Positions 19,061 through 28,061 of a DNA stretch of 50,545 bases are shown in pieces (within the stretch, counting starts at the first letter, position 1; the number at the start of each line of letters is the position of its first letter). The notes below the pieces were generated by a model. It had not been told where the DNA came from and searched no databases. It saw nothing but the letters and a program-made list of their open reading frames with translations. The DNA is taken from NCBI GenBank assembly GCA_007133495.1, contig SLMS01000111.1, positions 1 to 50,545 of the forward strand, read 5' to 3'. Source of the stretch: Candidatus Sumerlaeota bacterium (GTDB lineage: Bacteria; Sumerlaeota; Sumerlaeia; SLMS01). Both the position numbers and the translations under genes were made by a program.

Positions 19061-22000
19061 ATGAAGACACTTCACCATACGAATGAGATAGCAAAGGCGC
19101 TCCGCGCCCTTCTCGTTCTCTTTTTTCTTTCGGCAATGGGCCCAATCCCCGGCGGAACACTTGTCATTAACGAGTTTGTCGCGTCCAACCATGGAGGGCT
19201 GGCCGACGAAACGGGGGAGACGCCCGACTGGGTTGAGCTGCACAACCCCGGCGCCGAGCCAGTCGCCCTCGAAGGCTGGGGGCTTTCCGACACGGAGGAA
19301 GACCCCCGCCTCTGGGTTTTCGAGAGTGGCTCGGTGGAACCCGGTGGGTTCTTCGTTGTGTTCGCCTCCGGCGAGGACCGGCAAGAAGTCTCCCCACCGC
19401 ACACAAACTTTGCCATCAGTTCCTCCGGCGAGCCGCTCATCCTCACGGATCCACTCGGCGAGGTGGTGGACTTCGTGCCGGAGGTTCCCGTCCCCACCAA
19501 CATCTCCCGCGGCCGCAAGCCGGACGGCGCGGAGGATTGGTTCTATTTTGACCAACCCACGCCCGGCGCGCCCAACACAACACCAGCCGCCACGGAAATA
19601 CTGGACCCTCCAACCTTCTCCCATGATGGCGGATTCTATACGGATCCCTTCGAACTCACCATTGAGACAGACGAGCCGGATGCGGAGATAGTCTATACCC
19701 TCGACGGATCCCTTCCGGACGCCGGCAACCTCGGCGGAACCACCTATCAATACAAGCAGCAGTACCGCGAGGACCGCGACGACCCGGATGGTGAACTGCT
19801 GACTGCCACCTATCAGTCCCACGCCTGGGACGGCGAGCCGCTCCCCATAGTTGACCGGTCGGAGGAACCTGACAGAACCACCGGCATCAATACGACTTGG
19901 CGGCAGGATTACAGCATCATCGCGCCGGACGGGCCGGTGTTCAAGGGCACCGTCGTCCGGGCGCGTGCCGTGAAGGAGGGTGCCATCCCGAGCGGCGTCG
20001 TCACGCACACCTACTTCGTTACGCCTGAAGGCCGGGAGCGTTACTCTCTTCCCGTCATCACTCTCGCAATTCAGGAAGACGAACTCTTCGACTACTACGA
20101 TGGCATCTACGTGGCCGGAATGGACTACGATTCCTGGCGCCCGCACAACCTCCACCTTGCTCCGAGCCACTCCTCCCCTGCCAACTACCACCGGCGCGGT
20201 TTGGAGACTGAGCGTCCTGTATTCTTTGAGTACTATCGTGAGAACGAGGAACACCCCGCTTTGCGGCAGAACCTGGGAACCCGGCTCCACGGTGGGTCCT
20301 CGCGCGTTCAACCGCTCAAGAGCTTCCGGCTCTATGCCCGCCGGGCATATGACGAAACTAACGTGGTCGATTTTCCCCTTCTCCCCGATCTGAGAGACTA
20401 CATCGAGCACCGCCCCATCACGGAGTTTCGCCGCTTCATCCTCCGCAATTCGGGGGCCGACTACTGGCGCACCATGATTCGCGATGCGTTCCAGCACCTT
20501 CTCATCCGCGATATCGGATTCGACTATCAGGAATACCAGCCCTCGATCATTTTCTTGAACGGGGAATTCTGGGGCATCCTCAATATCCGCGAGAGAATCG
20601 ACCGCCATTACCTGGCCCGCCGGCACCGGATCGATCCGGACGACATTGTTCTCCTGACCAGCAACGCGGTGCTCAAGGACGGCGAACCACATCACCGCCA
20701 GGAATATCTAGATCTCCGGACCTTCATAACTCAAAACGACATGAGAGACCCGGAAAACTTCGCTCACGCAGCCGATCAAATGGACATGGAGAACTTCATA
20801 CGGTACAACGCAGCAAAAATATACATGAAGAACACCGACTGGCCCAGCAATAATATAGACTTTTGGCGCAAGGCCACCCCCGACCGCAGCGAAGGCGCGC
20901 CTCCCACGCACGACGGCAGGTGGCGCTGGATCATGTTCGACATGGACGCGGGGTTCGGCGACGCGATGGACTACGATCACACCCACGATACCCTGAGCTT
21001 CGCCACCGAGCCCGGCGGGGTTTCCTGGCCCAACCCCGATTGGTCCACAACCATGCTCCGCAACCTGCTCCAGAACGAAGGCTTCCGGAATGACTTCGTG
21101 AACGAACTGGCCGACCGCATGAACACCATCTACCGTCGGGAGCATTTCGAGCCCCTCCTGGACGAAACCTACGGCCGCATCTTCCCACACATGAACGAGC
21201 ACCGCGAGCGCTGGCGCACCAGCGCCGGCCGTAGCCCGGAGTTCATGCGCCACTTCGGCCGTGAACGCCCCGAATGGATGAAGCTCCACACGGTGAACTA
21301 CTTCGCCCTGCCCGGCACCGCCGAAATTACACTCGATACGCCCGCCCCCCGGCGCGGCAGCATCCGGATCAGCAACCTTCTCATCGAACCTCAGCTCGAA
21401 GGGCTACCCGACCCCAACCGCCCCTTCCCGTGGACGGGGACCTACTTCCAAGGCATTCCGGTCGAGATCGAAGCCATCCCCAAGGCTGGGTACCAATTCT
21501 CCCACTGGGAGGGATATCTCACGGGGGAGGATGCCAACTTGACGCTCGAGCCCCCCGAGGAGCTATCCGCCACGGCCATTTTCCTCCCCGATCCGGACTA
21601 CCCCTGGGAGGAGCTACTCCCCCAGCCGCACCCGCTGCGCGAGGAGCCCTACGAGTTCCGCTACTGGCCGCGCACTGCCGAGCCGGGCACCCACCCCCCG
21701 GCGATGGTCTTCCGCCAGACCGCCCAGGCGGACCCTCTTCTCCCCGATCCGGGCGAAAACATCTGGAGCCATCCATACGACCTCGAAAGCCGCAGCCGCG
21801 TTACCGGTCTCCACGGTCTCGGGGCCGCCTTTATCAACACTTCCAATCCGCAGGAGGGCGGCGGAGGGTACGTCACCGGGGCGGAACTGGTCCTGGATAC
21901 CCGGGGTGTCACCGCGGCGGAAGTGTCCTTCACGGCAGGGACCATCCTGCCCAATGAGCGCACCTACGCCCTGCGGCTCCAACACCGTGTCGGCCCGGAG

Positions 22001-22255
22001 GGGAGGTTCCGCGACCTCCTCGACACCGCCGGGGACCCCATCGAATACGTCCGCAACCCCGAGGAGGGCCACGAGCAGGAATTCGGGCCGATCGCGCTCC
22101 CGGAGGAGCTTCTCGGCCAGCGATGGGTCTCACTAAAATGGAAGTATCACTTCATTAAAACGGGCGTAAGTGGGCCAAGAGCAATGCTCTCCCTGCGCGC
22201 TATTGTTGTGGAGGGCGAGCTGGCACCCGAGACCCCGGCTTGGGTGTTTCGATGA
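19061..22255 (+). CDS. Secreted lamin-tail / chitobiase-type / CotH-kinase multidomain protein, copy 3
   Basis: Colinear paralog: TLVINEFVASNHGG, IVYTLDGSLPD, KSFRLYARRAYDE, FLNGEFWGILNIRERIDRHYL, NTDWPSNNIDFW, WRWIMFDMDAGF. Confidence 0.88.
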   Translation: MKTLHHTNEIAKALRALLVLFFLSAMGPIPGGTLVINEFVASNHGGLADETGETPDWVELHNPGAEPVALEGWGLSDTEEDPRLWVFESGSVEPGGFFVVFASGEDRQEVSPPHTNFAISSSGEPLILTDPLGEVVDFVPEVPVPTNISRGRKPDGAEDWFYFDQPTPGAPNTTPAATEILDPPTFSHDGGFYTDPFELTIETDEPDAEIVYTLDGSLPDAGNLGGTTYQYKQQYREDRDDPDGELLTATYQSHAWDGEPLPIVDRSEEPDRTTGINTTWRQDYSIIAPDGPVFKGTVVRARAVKEGAIPSGVVTHTYFVTPEGRERYSLPVITLAIQEDELFDYYDGIYVAGMDYDSWRPHNLHLAPSHSSPANYHRRGLETERPVFFEYYRENEEHPALRQNLGTRLHGGSSRVQPLKSFRLYARRAYDETNVVDFPLLPDLRDYIEHRPITEFRRFILRNSGADYWRTMIRDAFQHLLIRDIGFDYQEYQPSIIFLNGEFWGILNIRERIDRHYLARRHRIDPDDIVLLTSNAVLKDGEPHHRQEYLDLRTFITQNDMRDPENFAHAADQMDMENFIRYNAAKIYMKNTDWPSNNIDFWRKATPDRSEGAPPTHDGRWRWIMFDMDAGFGDAMDYDHTHDTLSFATEPGGVSWPNPDWSTTMLRNLLQNEGFRNDFVNELADRMNTIYRREHFEPLLDETYGRIFPHMNEHRERWRTSAGRSPEFMRHFGRERPEWMKLHTVNYFALPGTAEITLDTPAPRRGSIRISNLLIEPQLEGLPDPNRPFPWTGTYFQGIPVEIEAIPKAGYQFSHWEGYLTGEDANLTLEPPEELSATAIFLPDPDYPWEELLPQPHPLREEPYEFRYWPRTAEPGTHPPAMVFRQTAQADPLLPDPGENIWSHPYDLESRSRVTGLHGLGAAFINTSNPQEGGGGYVTGAELVLDTRGVTAAEVSFTAGTILPNERTYALRLQHRVGPEGRFRDLLDTAGDPIEYVRNPEEGHEQEFGPIALPEELLGQRWVSLKWKYHFIKTGVSGPRAMLSLRAIVVEGELAPETPAWVFR

Positions 22256-22303
22256 GACACAGGCCTTTCCTGCCCCGGGGGCCAAAAAATCCGATCCGCG
22301 GGG

Positions 22304-22332
22304 TTGACAGGGACCACCGGAGCTGAAATGAT
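22304..22332 (+). promoter_or_regulatory. Putative promoter of the marR-ect-ehu locus
   Basis: TTGACA (22304-22309), 17-nt spacer, AATGAT (22327-22332), about 100 nt upstream of marR ATG 22434. Confidence 0.45.
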
Positions 22333-22433
22333 TACAGGCGAAATGAAGCGGCATCAAAATTGTTCCCACGCTGACCAGAAACGGGGAACGTGCCGCCCCA
22401 CCGGGCAGATGTCCCAAAAAGCCACGGATAGCC

Positions 22434-23084
22434 ATGTCTCGCAGCACTAACTACATACCATCAACGGCCCCGGCGGGCTCCTCCGCCGTGGTGCCGGCCT
22501 CCAGGAGGGAAGCCGGTACCGAGGGGGACCCCCCAACTACCGGGCCGGAACGGCGTGCGGAACACGGCTGCCAGCTAAGGGTTCTGCACTCCATCCGGCG
22601 AATCATCCGCTCAGTCGATCTCTACTCCAAGCAGCTCTCCGGCTGCCACGGCATCACGGTGCCGCAGTTGGTGGCGCTTTTGGCCGTGTGCGAGCACGGT
22701 TCGCTGACCGTAACCGGGCTTGGCAAGCTGGTCCACGTCAGCCCGAGCACCCTGATCGGTGTGGTGGACAGGCTGGAGGAGAAGGGGCTGGTGGTCCGCG
22801 AGCGCAGCGGGAGGGACCGCCGGCTCGTGCACCTCTACCCGACCGAGGCGGGGATGGAACTGGCCCGGAGTTCGCCCTCTCCGCTGCAGCAGGGTCTTGT
22901 GGAGGCTCTCGACGCCCTGCCCGAGGATGAGCAGGCCATGCTGGCCTCCGCTCTGGAACGCATCGTGGACCTCATGGAAACCGGAAGGCTTGGGGGCGTT
23001 CCCGTGCCCGAAGCGGCAGATGTCGGCGTCGCCGAAAGCGCATTCTGCCCGGACGAAACCACTCGACTGGAGCACGAACCTTGA
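22434..23084 (+). CDS. ectR: MarR-family regulator (EctR-like by position)
   Basis: LTVTGLGKLVHVSPSTLIGVVDRLEEKGLVVRERSGRDRRLVHLYPTEAG winged helix; stop overlaps ectA start. Confidence 0.8.
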   Translation: MSRSTNYIPSTAPAGSSAVVPASRREAGTEGDPPTTGPERRAEHGCQLRVLHSIRRIIRSVDLYSKQLSGCHGITVPQLVALLAVCEHGSLTVTGLGKLVHVSPSTLIGVVDRLEEKGLVVRERSGRDRRLVHLYPTEAGMELARSSPSPLQQGLVEALDALPEDEQAMLASALERIVDLMETGRLGGVPVPEAADVGVAESAFCPDETTRLEHEP

Positions 23085-23632
23085 CCAGCACGACGCAACC
23101 GGACAAGGAGTCCGGCACGGACATCGCATTCCGCCTTCCCAGGAGCGAGGACGGGGCCCGCATGCTGGAGCTGGTCAAGGCCAGCCCGCCGCTGGAGCCC
23201 AACACCTGCTACGCGTACCTTCTGTTGTGTCATCACTTTCGCGAGACGTGCGTGGTGGCAGAGCAGGAGGGCGAGTTGCGGGGGTTCGTGGTGGGCTACC
23301 GCCCGCCAAAGGAGCCGGACACCGTTTTCGTCTGGCAGATCGCCGTCAGCTCGAAAGCCCGGGGACAGGGACTTGGCAAACGCCTCCTCGAGCAACTCCT
23401 CGCAGCACAGCCCGAGGGCAGCGTTCGCTACCTGACCTCGACGGTGACACCAGACAACGAACCTTCCGCGCGCCTGTTCCGCTCCTACGCGGAAAAACTC
23501 GGCGTTCCGTGCGAGGAATCAAAACTCTTCGGTGCGGAAGCCTTCGGAAAAGACCAACACCACGAGGAGGAACACCTCTTCCGAATCGGGCCGCTCCCCG
23601 GCAGCGGCCGCACACCTCACACACCCCTCTAA
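23081..23632 (+). CDS. ectA: L-2,4-diaminobutyric acid acetyltransferase
   Basis: GNAT motifs: LEPNTCYAYLLLCHHFRETCVVAE, FVWQIAVSSKARGQGLGKRLLEQLL, YLTSTVTPDNEPSARLF; precedes ectBC. TTG start. Confidence 0.93.
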   Translation: MTSTTQPDKESGTDIAFRLPRSEDGARMLELVKASPPLEPNTCYAYLLLCHHFRETCVVAEQEGELRGFVVGYRPPKEPDTVFVWQIAVSSKARGQGLGKRLLEQLLAAQPEGSVRYLTSTVTPDNEPSARLFRSYAEKLGVPCEESKLFGAEAFGKDQHHEEEHLFRIGPLPGSGRTPHTPL

Positions 23633-23652
23633 GGACCAGGGAGTACACAACC

Positions 23653-24951
23653 ATGGAAATCTTCAACAGACTCGAATCCGAAGTTCGCGGCTACATCCGC
23701 TCCTTCCCCACCGTCTTCACCGAAGCGAAGGGCGCCCTCCTGACCAATGAAGAAGGCAACGAGTACGTTGACTTCTTCGCCGGTGCGGGTTCGCTCAACT
23801 ACGGACACAACAACCCCGTGCTCAAGGAGCACCTCATCGCCTACATGGAGAGCGACGGGGTCACTCACGGGCTCGATATGGCCACGGAGGCCAAGCAGGC
23901 TTTCCTCCAGACCTTCGAGGACAAAATCCTGCGCCCGCGCAACATGCGCTACAAGATCCAGTTCACCGGCCCCACCGGCACCAACGCCGTCGAGGCGGCC
24001 CTCAAGCTCGCCCGCATGGTGAAGAAGCGCGAAAACGTCATCTCCTTCACCCACGGGTTTCATGGCCTTTCGATGGGGTCGCTCGGGGCCACCAGCAACC
24101 GCAAGTTCCGCGAATCCGCCGGGATGACGCCCCCGGGCGTGACCTTCCTCCCCTTCGACGGATACCTGGGTGAGGACATCGACACGACCGAGTACCTGGA
24201 GAAAGTCCTGACGGACCCCGGCTCGGGCGTGGACCTGCCCGCCGCGGTCATCGTCGAAACCGTCCAGGGCGAAGGCGGCGTCAACGTCGCCAGCTTCGAA
24301 TGGCTGCGTTCGCTGGAGCAGGTCTGCCGCAACCACGGCATCCTGCTGATCGTGGACGACATTCAGGTGGGCTGCGGGCGCACCGGGCCGTTCTTCAGCT
24401 TCGAGAAGGCCGGCATCTCGCCCGACATCATCACGCTCTCCAAGTCGCTCAGTGGCTACGGCCTCCCGATGTCCATCGTCCTGATGAAGCCGGAACTCGA
24501 CATCTGGAAGCCGGGCGCCCACACGGGCACCTTCCGCGGCAACAACCTGGCCTTCGTGACCGCGAAGGCCGCCATCGACGAGTACTGGAGCGACGACCGC
24601 TTCACCAAGGAAGTCGAGGCAAAGGCCAAGCTCATGCGCGATTGGCTCGAACACATCGCCGAGAGCTACCCCGAAGGCGGCTTCTCCGTGCGCGGCCGCG
24701 GCATGGTCCAGGCCATCTGCACCGAGGAAGACCACAGCCTGGCGGACAAGATCACCGCCGCAGCCTTCAAGCGCGGCCTGGTCATCGAGACCTCCGGATC
24801 GAACAGCGAGGCGATTAAATTGCTGCCTTCGCTGACGATCGAGGAAGATCTGCTTGAAAAGGGCCTCCAGCTTTTGGAGGAAAGCGTTGTTGAGATTCTG
24901 GGCGTCAAGCCGGCGCCCTACAGCCGAATGACAGCAGGAGCAAAAAAGTAA
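23653..24951 (+). CDS. ectB: Diaminobutyrate--2-oxoglutarate transaminase
   Basis: MEIFNRLESEVRGYIRSFPTVFTEAKGALLTNEEGNEYVDFFAGAGSLNYGHNNP; PLP region DIITLSKSLSGYGLPM. ATG 23653 within the long 22759-24951 ORF. Confidence 0.96.
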   Translation: MEIFNRLESEVRGYIRSFPTVFTEAKGALLTNEEGNEYVDFFAGAGSLNYGHNNPVLKEHLIAYMESDGVTHGLDMATEAKQAFLQTFEDKILRPRNMRYKIQFTGPTGTNAVEAALKLARMVKKRENVISFTHGFHGLSMGSLGATSNRKFRESAGMTPPGVTFLPFDGYLGEDIDTTEYLEKVLTDPGSGVDLPAAVIVETVQGEGGVNVASFEWLRSLEQVCRNHGILLIVDDIQVGCGRTGPFFSFEKAGISPDIITLSKSLSGYGLPMSIVLMKPELDIWKPGAHTGTFRGNNLAFVTAKAAIDEYWSDDRFTKEVEAKAKLMRDWLEHIAESYPEGGFSVRGRGMVQAICTEEDHSLADKITAAAFKRGLVIETSGSNSEAIKLLPSLTIEEDLLEKGLQLLEESVVEILGVKPAPYSRMTAGAKK

Positions 24952-24952
24952 T

Positions 24953-25411
24953 ATGATCGTACGCACCGTAGAAGAAACCTTCGGCACCGACGCCGAGGTC
25001 AAAACCCCCAACTGGGTCAGCAGAAGGCTGCTGCTCAAACGCGACGGGATGGGGTACTCCGTCCACGAGACCACGATCTACGCGGGCACGGAAACCTACA
25101 TCTGGTACAAGAACCACCTTGAGGCAGTCTTCTGCGTCGCGGGCGAAGGCGAAGTGGAACTGATCCCCAGCGGCGAGAAGTTCCGCATCGTGCCGGGCAC
25201 GATCTACGCCCTCGACAAGCACGACAAACATTACCTGCGGGCCTTCAAGGACCTGCGGCTCGTGTGTGTGTTCGGTCCGGCGCTCACCGGGCGGGAGGTT
25301 CACGACGAGGAAGGTGTTTATCCGCTGATCGAGGAGGAAGAGGAGACCGTCATCGAAGAGGAAGTGACGCTGGAGAAAGACAAGCAGGGAGGTAACTCCG
25401 CCAGCGCCTGA
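24953..25411 (+). CDS. ectC: L-ectoine synthase
   Basis: MIVRTVEETFGTDAEV...TETYIWYKNHLEAVFCVAGEGEVELIPSGEKFRIVPGTIYALDKHDKHYLRA. Confidence 0.96.
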   Translation: MIVRTVEETFGTDAEVKTPNWVSRRLLLKRDGMGYSVHETTIYAGTETYIWYKNHLEAVFCVAGEGEVELIPSGEKFRIVPGTIYALDKHDKHYLRAFKDLRLVCVFGPALTGREVHDEEGVYPLIEEEEETVIEEEVTLEKDKQGGNSASA

Positions 25412-25446
25412 CTTCCCCCTCCCCGACCCCGTATCGTTGGCCGTAC

Positions 25447-25484
25447 CACGCGAGCCTGCTTCCATTGCGAAGCAGGCTCGCGTG
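25447..25484 (+). promoter_or_regulatory. Strong hairpin in the ectC-ectD intergenic region
   Basis: Perfect 16-bp stem CACGCGAGCCTGCTTC / GAAGCAGGCTCGCGTG with 6-nt loop CATTGC; no U-tract follows. Confidence 0.85.
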
Positions 25485-25524
25485 TCCCCAACAAAATCCC
25501 GAAGCCGAAGGAGGACCAGACATC

Positions 25525-26451
25525 ATGGCAATTGTCCAGGACCTGTATCCCTCGCGCCAACAGGACAAGCCTGAGATCATCGAACGGAAGGACCCGGTGA
25601 TCAACACAAGGCCGGAGGATGCAGACGGCTCCGGCCTCACTGCCGAGCAACTCCGGCAGTACGAAAGGGACGGTTTCATCGCCCTCCCGCAGTTCTTCAC
25701 CCCCGAGGAGGTCGCTGTATTCCGTAAGGAACTGACCCGGATGACGAACGACCCCGAGACCATCCGGCGGCAGGAAGCGGTGAAGGAGCCCAACAGCGAC
25801 ATCGTCCGCTCGATCTTCTGCGTGCACAAGCTCAGCTCGCTCTTCGACCGGCTCAGCCGGCACCCCCGCCTGCTCGCCATCGCCGGGCAGATTCTCGGCG
25901 GCGGCGTTTACATCCACCAGTCGCGCGTCAACATGAAGCCGGGCTTCAAGGGCCAGGGATTCTACTGGCACTCGGACTTCGAAACGTGGCACGTTGAGGA
26001 CGGTCTGCCGCGGATGCGCACGGTGAGCTGCTCGATCACCCTGACCGAGAACAACGAGTTCAACGGGCCGCTCATGCTCATTCCGGGCTCCCAGAACCAC
26101 TATATCGCTTGCGTGGGGGAGACTCCCGAGGACAACTACAAGAGTTCGCTCCGCGCCCAGAAGGTCGGTACGCCGGACGACGAAAGCCTCACCCAGCTCG
26201 CAGAAAGCGGCGGCATCAAGGCCCCCAAGGGACCCGCTGGCACCGTCCTCCTCTTTGACTGCAACACCATGCACGGCTCGAACAGCAACATTTCTCCTTT
26301 CCCCCGCAGCAACGTGTTCTTTGTGTACAACAGTATCGAGAATGCGCCGGTGGAGCCGTGGTCCGGCCAGAAGCCCAGGCCCCCCTTCATCGCCGAACGA
26401 GAGGACATCAGCCCCCTCGAACCCACTCAGAACCCGGACTTCGTATCATGA
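25525..26451 (+). CDS. ectD: Ectoine 5-hydroxylase
   Basis: GFYWHSDFETWHVEDGLPRMRTVSCSITLTENNEFNGPLMLIPGSQ plus the NTMHGS iron-ligand region; ATG 25525 after GGAGG. Confidence 0.95.
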   Translation: MAIVQDLYPSRQQDKPEIIERKDPVINTRPEDADGSGLTAEQLRQYERDGFIALPQFFTPEEVAVFRKELTRMTNDPETIRRQEAVKEPNSDIVRSIFCVHKLSSLFDRLSRHPRLLAIAGQILGGGVYIHQSRVNMKPGFKGQGFYWHSDFETWHVEDGLPRMRTVSCSITLTENNEFNGPLMLIPGSQNHYIACVGETPEDNYKSSLRAQKVGTPDDESLTQLAESGGIKAPKGPAGTVLLFDCNTMHGSNSNISPFPRSNVFFVYNSIENAPVEPWSGQKPRPPFIAEREDISPLEPTQNPDFVS

Positions 26452-27362
26452 TCCCAACACTTCTCCGCCCAGCAACAGCCGGCACGTCAGGACAGGGGCT
26501 TCTCCCTGTCCTGGCGCTATCCCTTCTCGTCCTCGGCCTTGCCGGCTGCGGCCCACGGGACGAGCGCAGCACCCTTGAGCGCATCCGCGAGGACGGTGTC
26601 GTCCGCGTCGGCTTCGCCAACGAGGCACCCTACGGCTTCACCGACACCGCCACTGGCCGTGTCACCGGCGAAGCGCCCGAAATTGCCCGTGTCATCCTTG
26701 CCGACATGGGCGTGGAGGACATGGACGGAGTCCAGACCGAGTTCGGCTCGCTCATTCCCGGGCTCAACGCCGGGCGGTTCGACATCGTCGCCGCCGGCAT
26801 GTACATCCTGCCGGATCGGTGCGAGCAGGTGGCCTTCTCCAACCCGACCTACGGCATCGGAGAGGCGCTCGTCGTTCCCGCCGGCAACCCCAAGGCTCTG
26901 CACAGCTACGAGGACATCCGCGATAACGAGGACGCCACCATCGGGGTCGTTGTCGGGGCCATTCAATGGGATTACGCCTTGGACATGGACATCCCCGAAA
27001 ATCGGATCGAGCGCTTCCCGGACCACACCAGCGCCGTCGCGGGGGTCCGTAGCGGCCGGGTGGACGCCTATGCCGGGACCGCCTTGACCGTGCAGCGCAT
27101 CATCGACCGCGACGAGACGGGCGAGATCGAGCGCGCCGACCCCTTCGAGAATCCCGTCATTGATGGCGAAGAGGTGCGCGGTTACGGCGCTTTCGCCTTC
27201 CGGCAGGAAGACCAGGACATGGTTGCCGAGTTCAACGCACGGCTTGCCGATTTCATCGGCAGCGAGGAACACCTCGAACTCGTCCGCGATTTCGGCTTCA
27301 CGGAGGAGGAACTCCCGGGGGATGTCACCGCGGAGGAACTCTGCGCCCGCGGCGAATCGTAA
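26448..27362 (+). CDS. ehuB: Ectoine/hydroxyectoine ABC transporter substrate-binding lipoprotein
   Basis: Lipobox LVLGLAGC; SBP family 3 (VRVGFANEAPYGFTD, FDIVAAGMYILPDRCEQVAFSNPTYG); adjoins ectD. Confidence 0.9.
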   Translation: MIPTLLRPATAGTSGQGLLPVLALSLLVLGLAGCGPRDERSTLERIREDGVVRVGFANEAPYGFTDTATGRVTGEAPEIARVILADMGVEDMDGVQTEFGSLIPGLNAGRFDIVAAGMYILPDRCEQVAFSNPTYGIGEALVVPAGNPKALHSYEDIRDNEDATIGVVVGAIQWDYALDMDIPENRIERFPDHTSAVAGVRSGRVDAYAGTALTVQRIIDRDETGEIERADPFENPVIDGEEVRGYGAFAFRQEDQDMVAEFNARLADFIGSEEHLELVRDFGFTEEELPGDVTAEELCARGES

Positions 27363-27383
27363 GAGGATAGCCCGCACGAGCCA

Positions 27384-28058
27384 GTGCTAGAGTCTCTCGA
27401 ATTCATTGTCCGGATACTTCCGGTACTCTTCCAGGGTCTGCTTATTACCATCCAGTTGACGCTGGGTGGTATCTTTCTGGCCATCGTCATGTCGTTCGCC
27501 GCGGGGCTTGGCAAGCTATCCAAGTTCTTTCCCCTGCGCTGGCTCTGCATTGCATATATCGAGGTCTTTCGCGGCACCTCCGCCCTGGTGCAGCTTTTCT
27601 GGTTCTACTACGTCCTGCCGTTTCTCGGCATGGATATTACGGCCTTCCAGGCGGGGGTTATTGTCCTTGGCCTGAATGCCGGCTCCTACGGGGCGGAGGT
27701 CGTCCGTGGGGCGATCCAGTCGGTTCCAAAAGGCCAGTACGAAGCGGCCATTGCCCTGAACTTCACTCCCCTGCAGCGCCTCTGGCGCATCATCATCCCA
27801 CAGGCCGTGGTCTCCATGATCCCGCCCATGGGGACCATTTTCATCGAGTTGCTCAAGAACACCGCCCTGGCCGCGCTGGTCACCCTTGGTGAGCTGACCT
27901 TCGTCGCCAGGCAAATCCGCGACGACACGCTTCGCACCACGGAGGTCTTCGGCACCATCCTCATCATCTATTTCGCCGTGGCACTTTGCATCACCGCCGT
28001 TATGCGGACAGGTGAATGGTGGTTCTCCCGCGGTCTGGACAGGGGAGGCATCCGCTAG
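27384..28058 (+). CDS. ehuC: Ectoine/hydroxyectoine ABC transporter permease
   Basis: Polar amino-acid permease motif: EVFRGTSALVQLFWFYYVLPF, AGSYGAEVVRGAIQSVPKGQYEAAIAL; GTG start. Confidence 0.88.
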   Translation: MLESLEFIVRILPVLFQGLLITIQLTLGGIFLAIVMSFAAGLGKLSKFFPLRWLCIAYIEVFRGTSALVQLFWFYYVLPFLGMDITAFQAGVIVLGLNAGSYGAEVVRGAIQSVPKGQYEAAIALNFTPLQRLWRIIIPQAVVSMIPPMGTIFIELLKNTALAALVTLGELTFVARQIRDDTLRTTEVFGTILIIYFAVALCITAVMRTGEWWFSRGLDRGGIR

Positions 28059-28061
28059 GCC

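Noticed and set aside
19049-20695. 548-aa minus-strand ORF, and similar antisense ORFs opposite the other CotH copies
   Set aside because: Explained by biased codon use in the paralogs; no domain or RBS seen.
22759-23652. N-terminal extension of the EctB ORF
   Set aside because: Overlaps marR and ectA in another frame; EctB starts at 23653.
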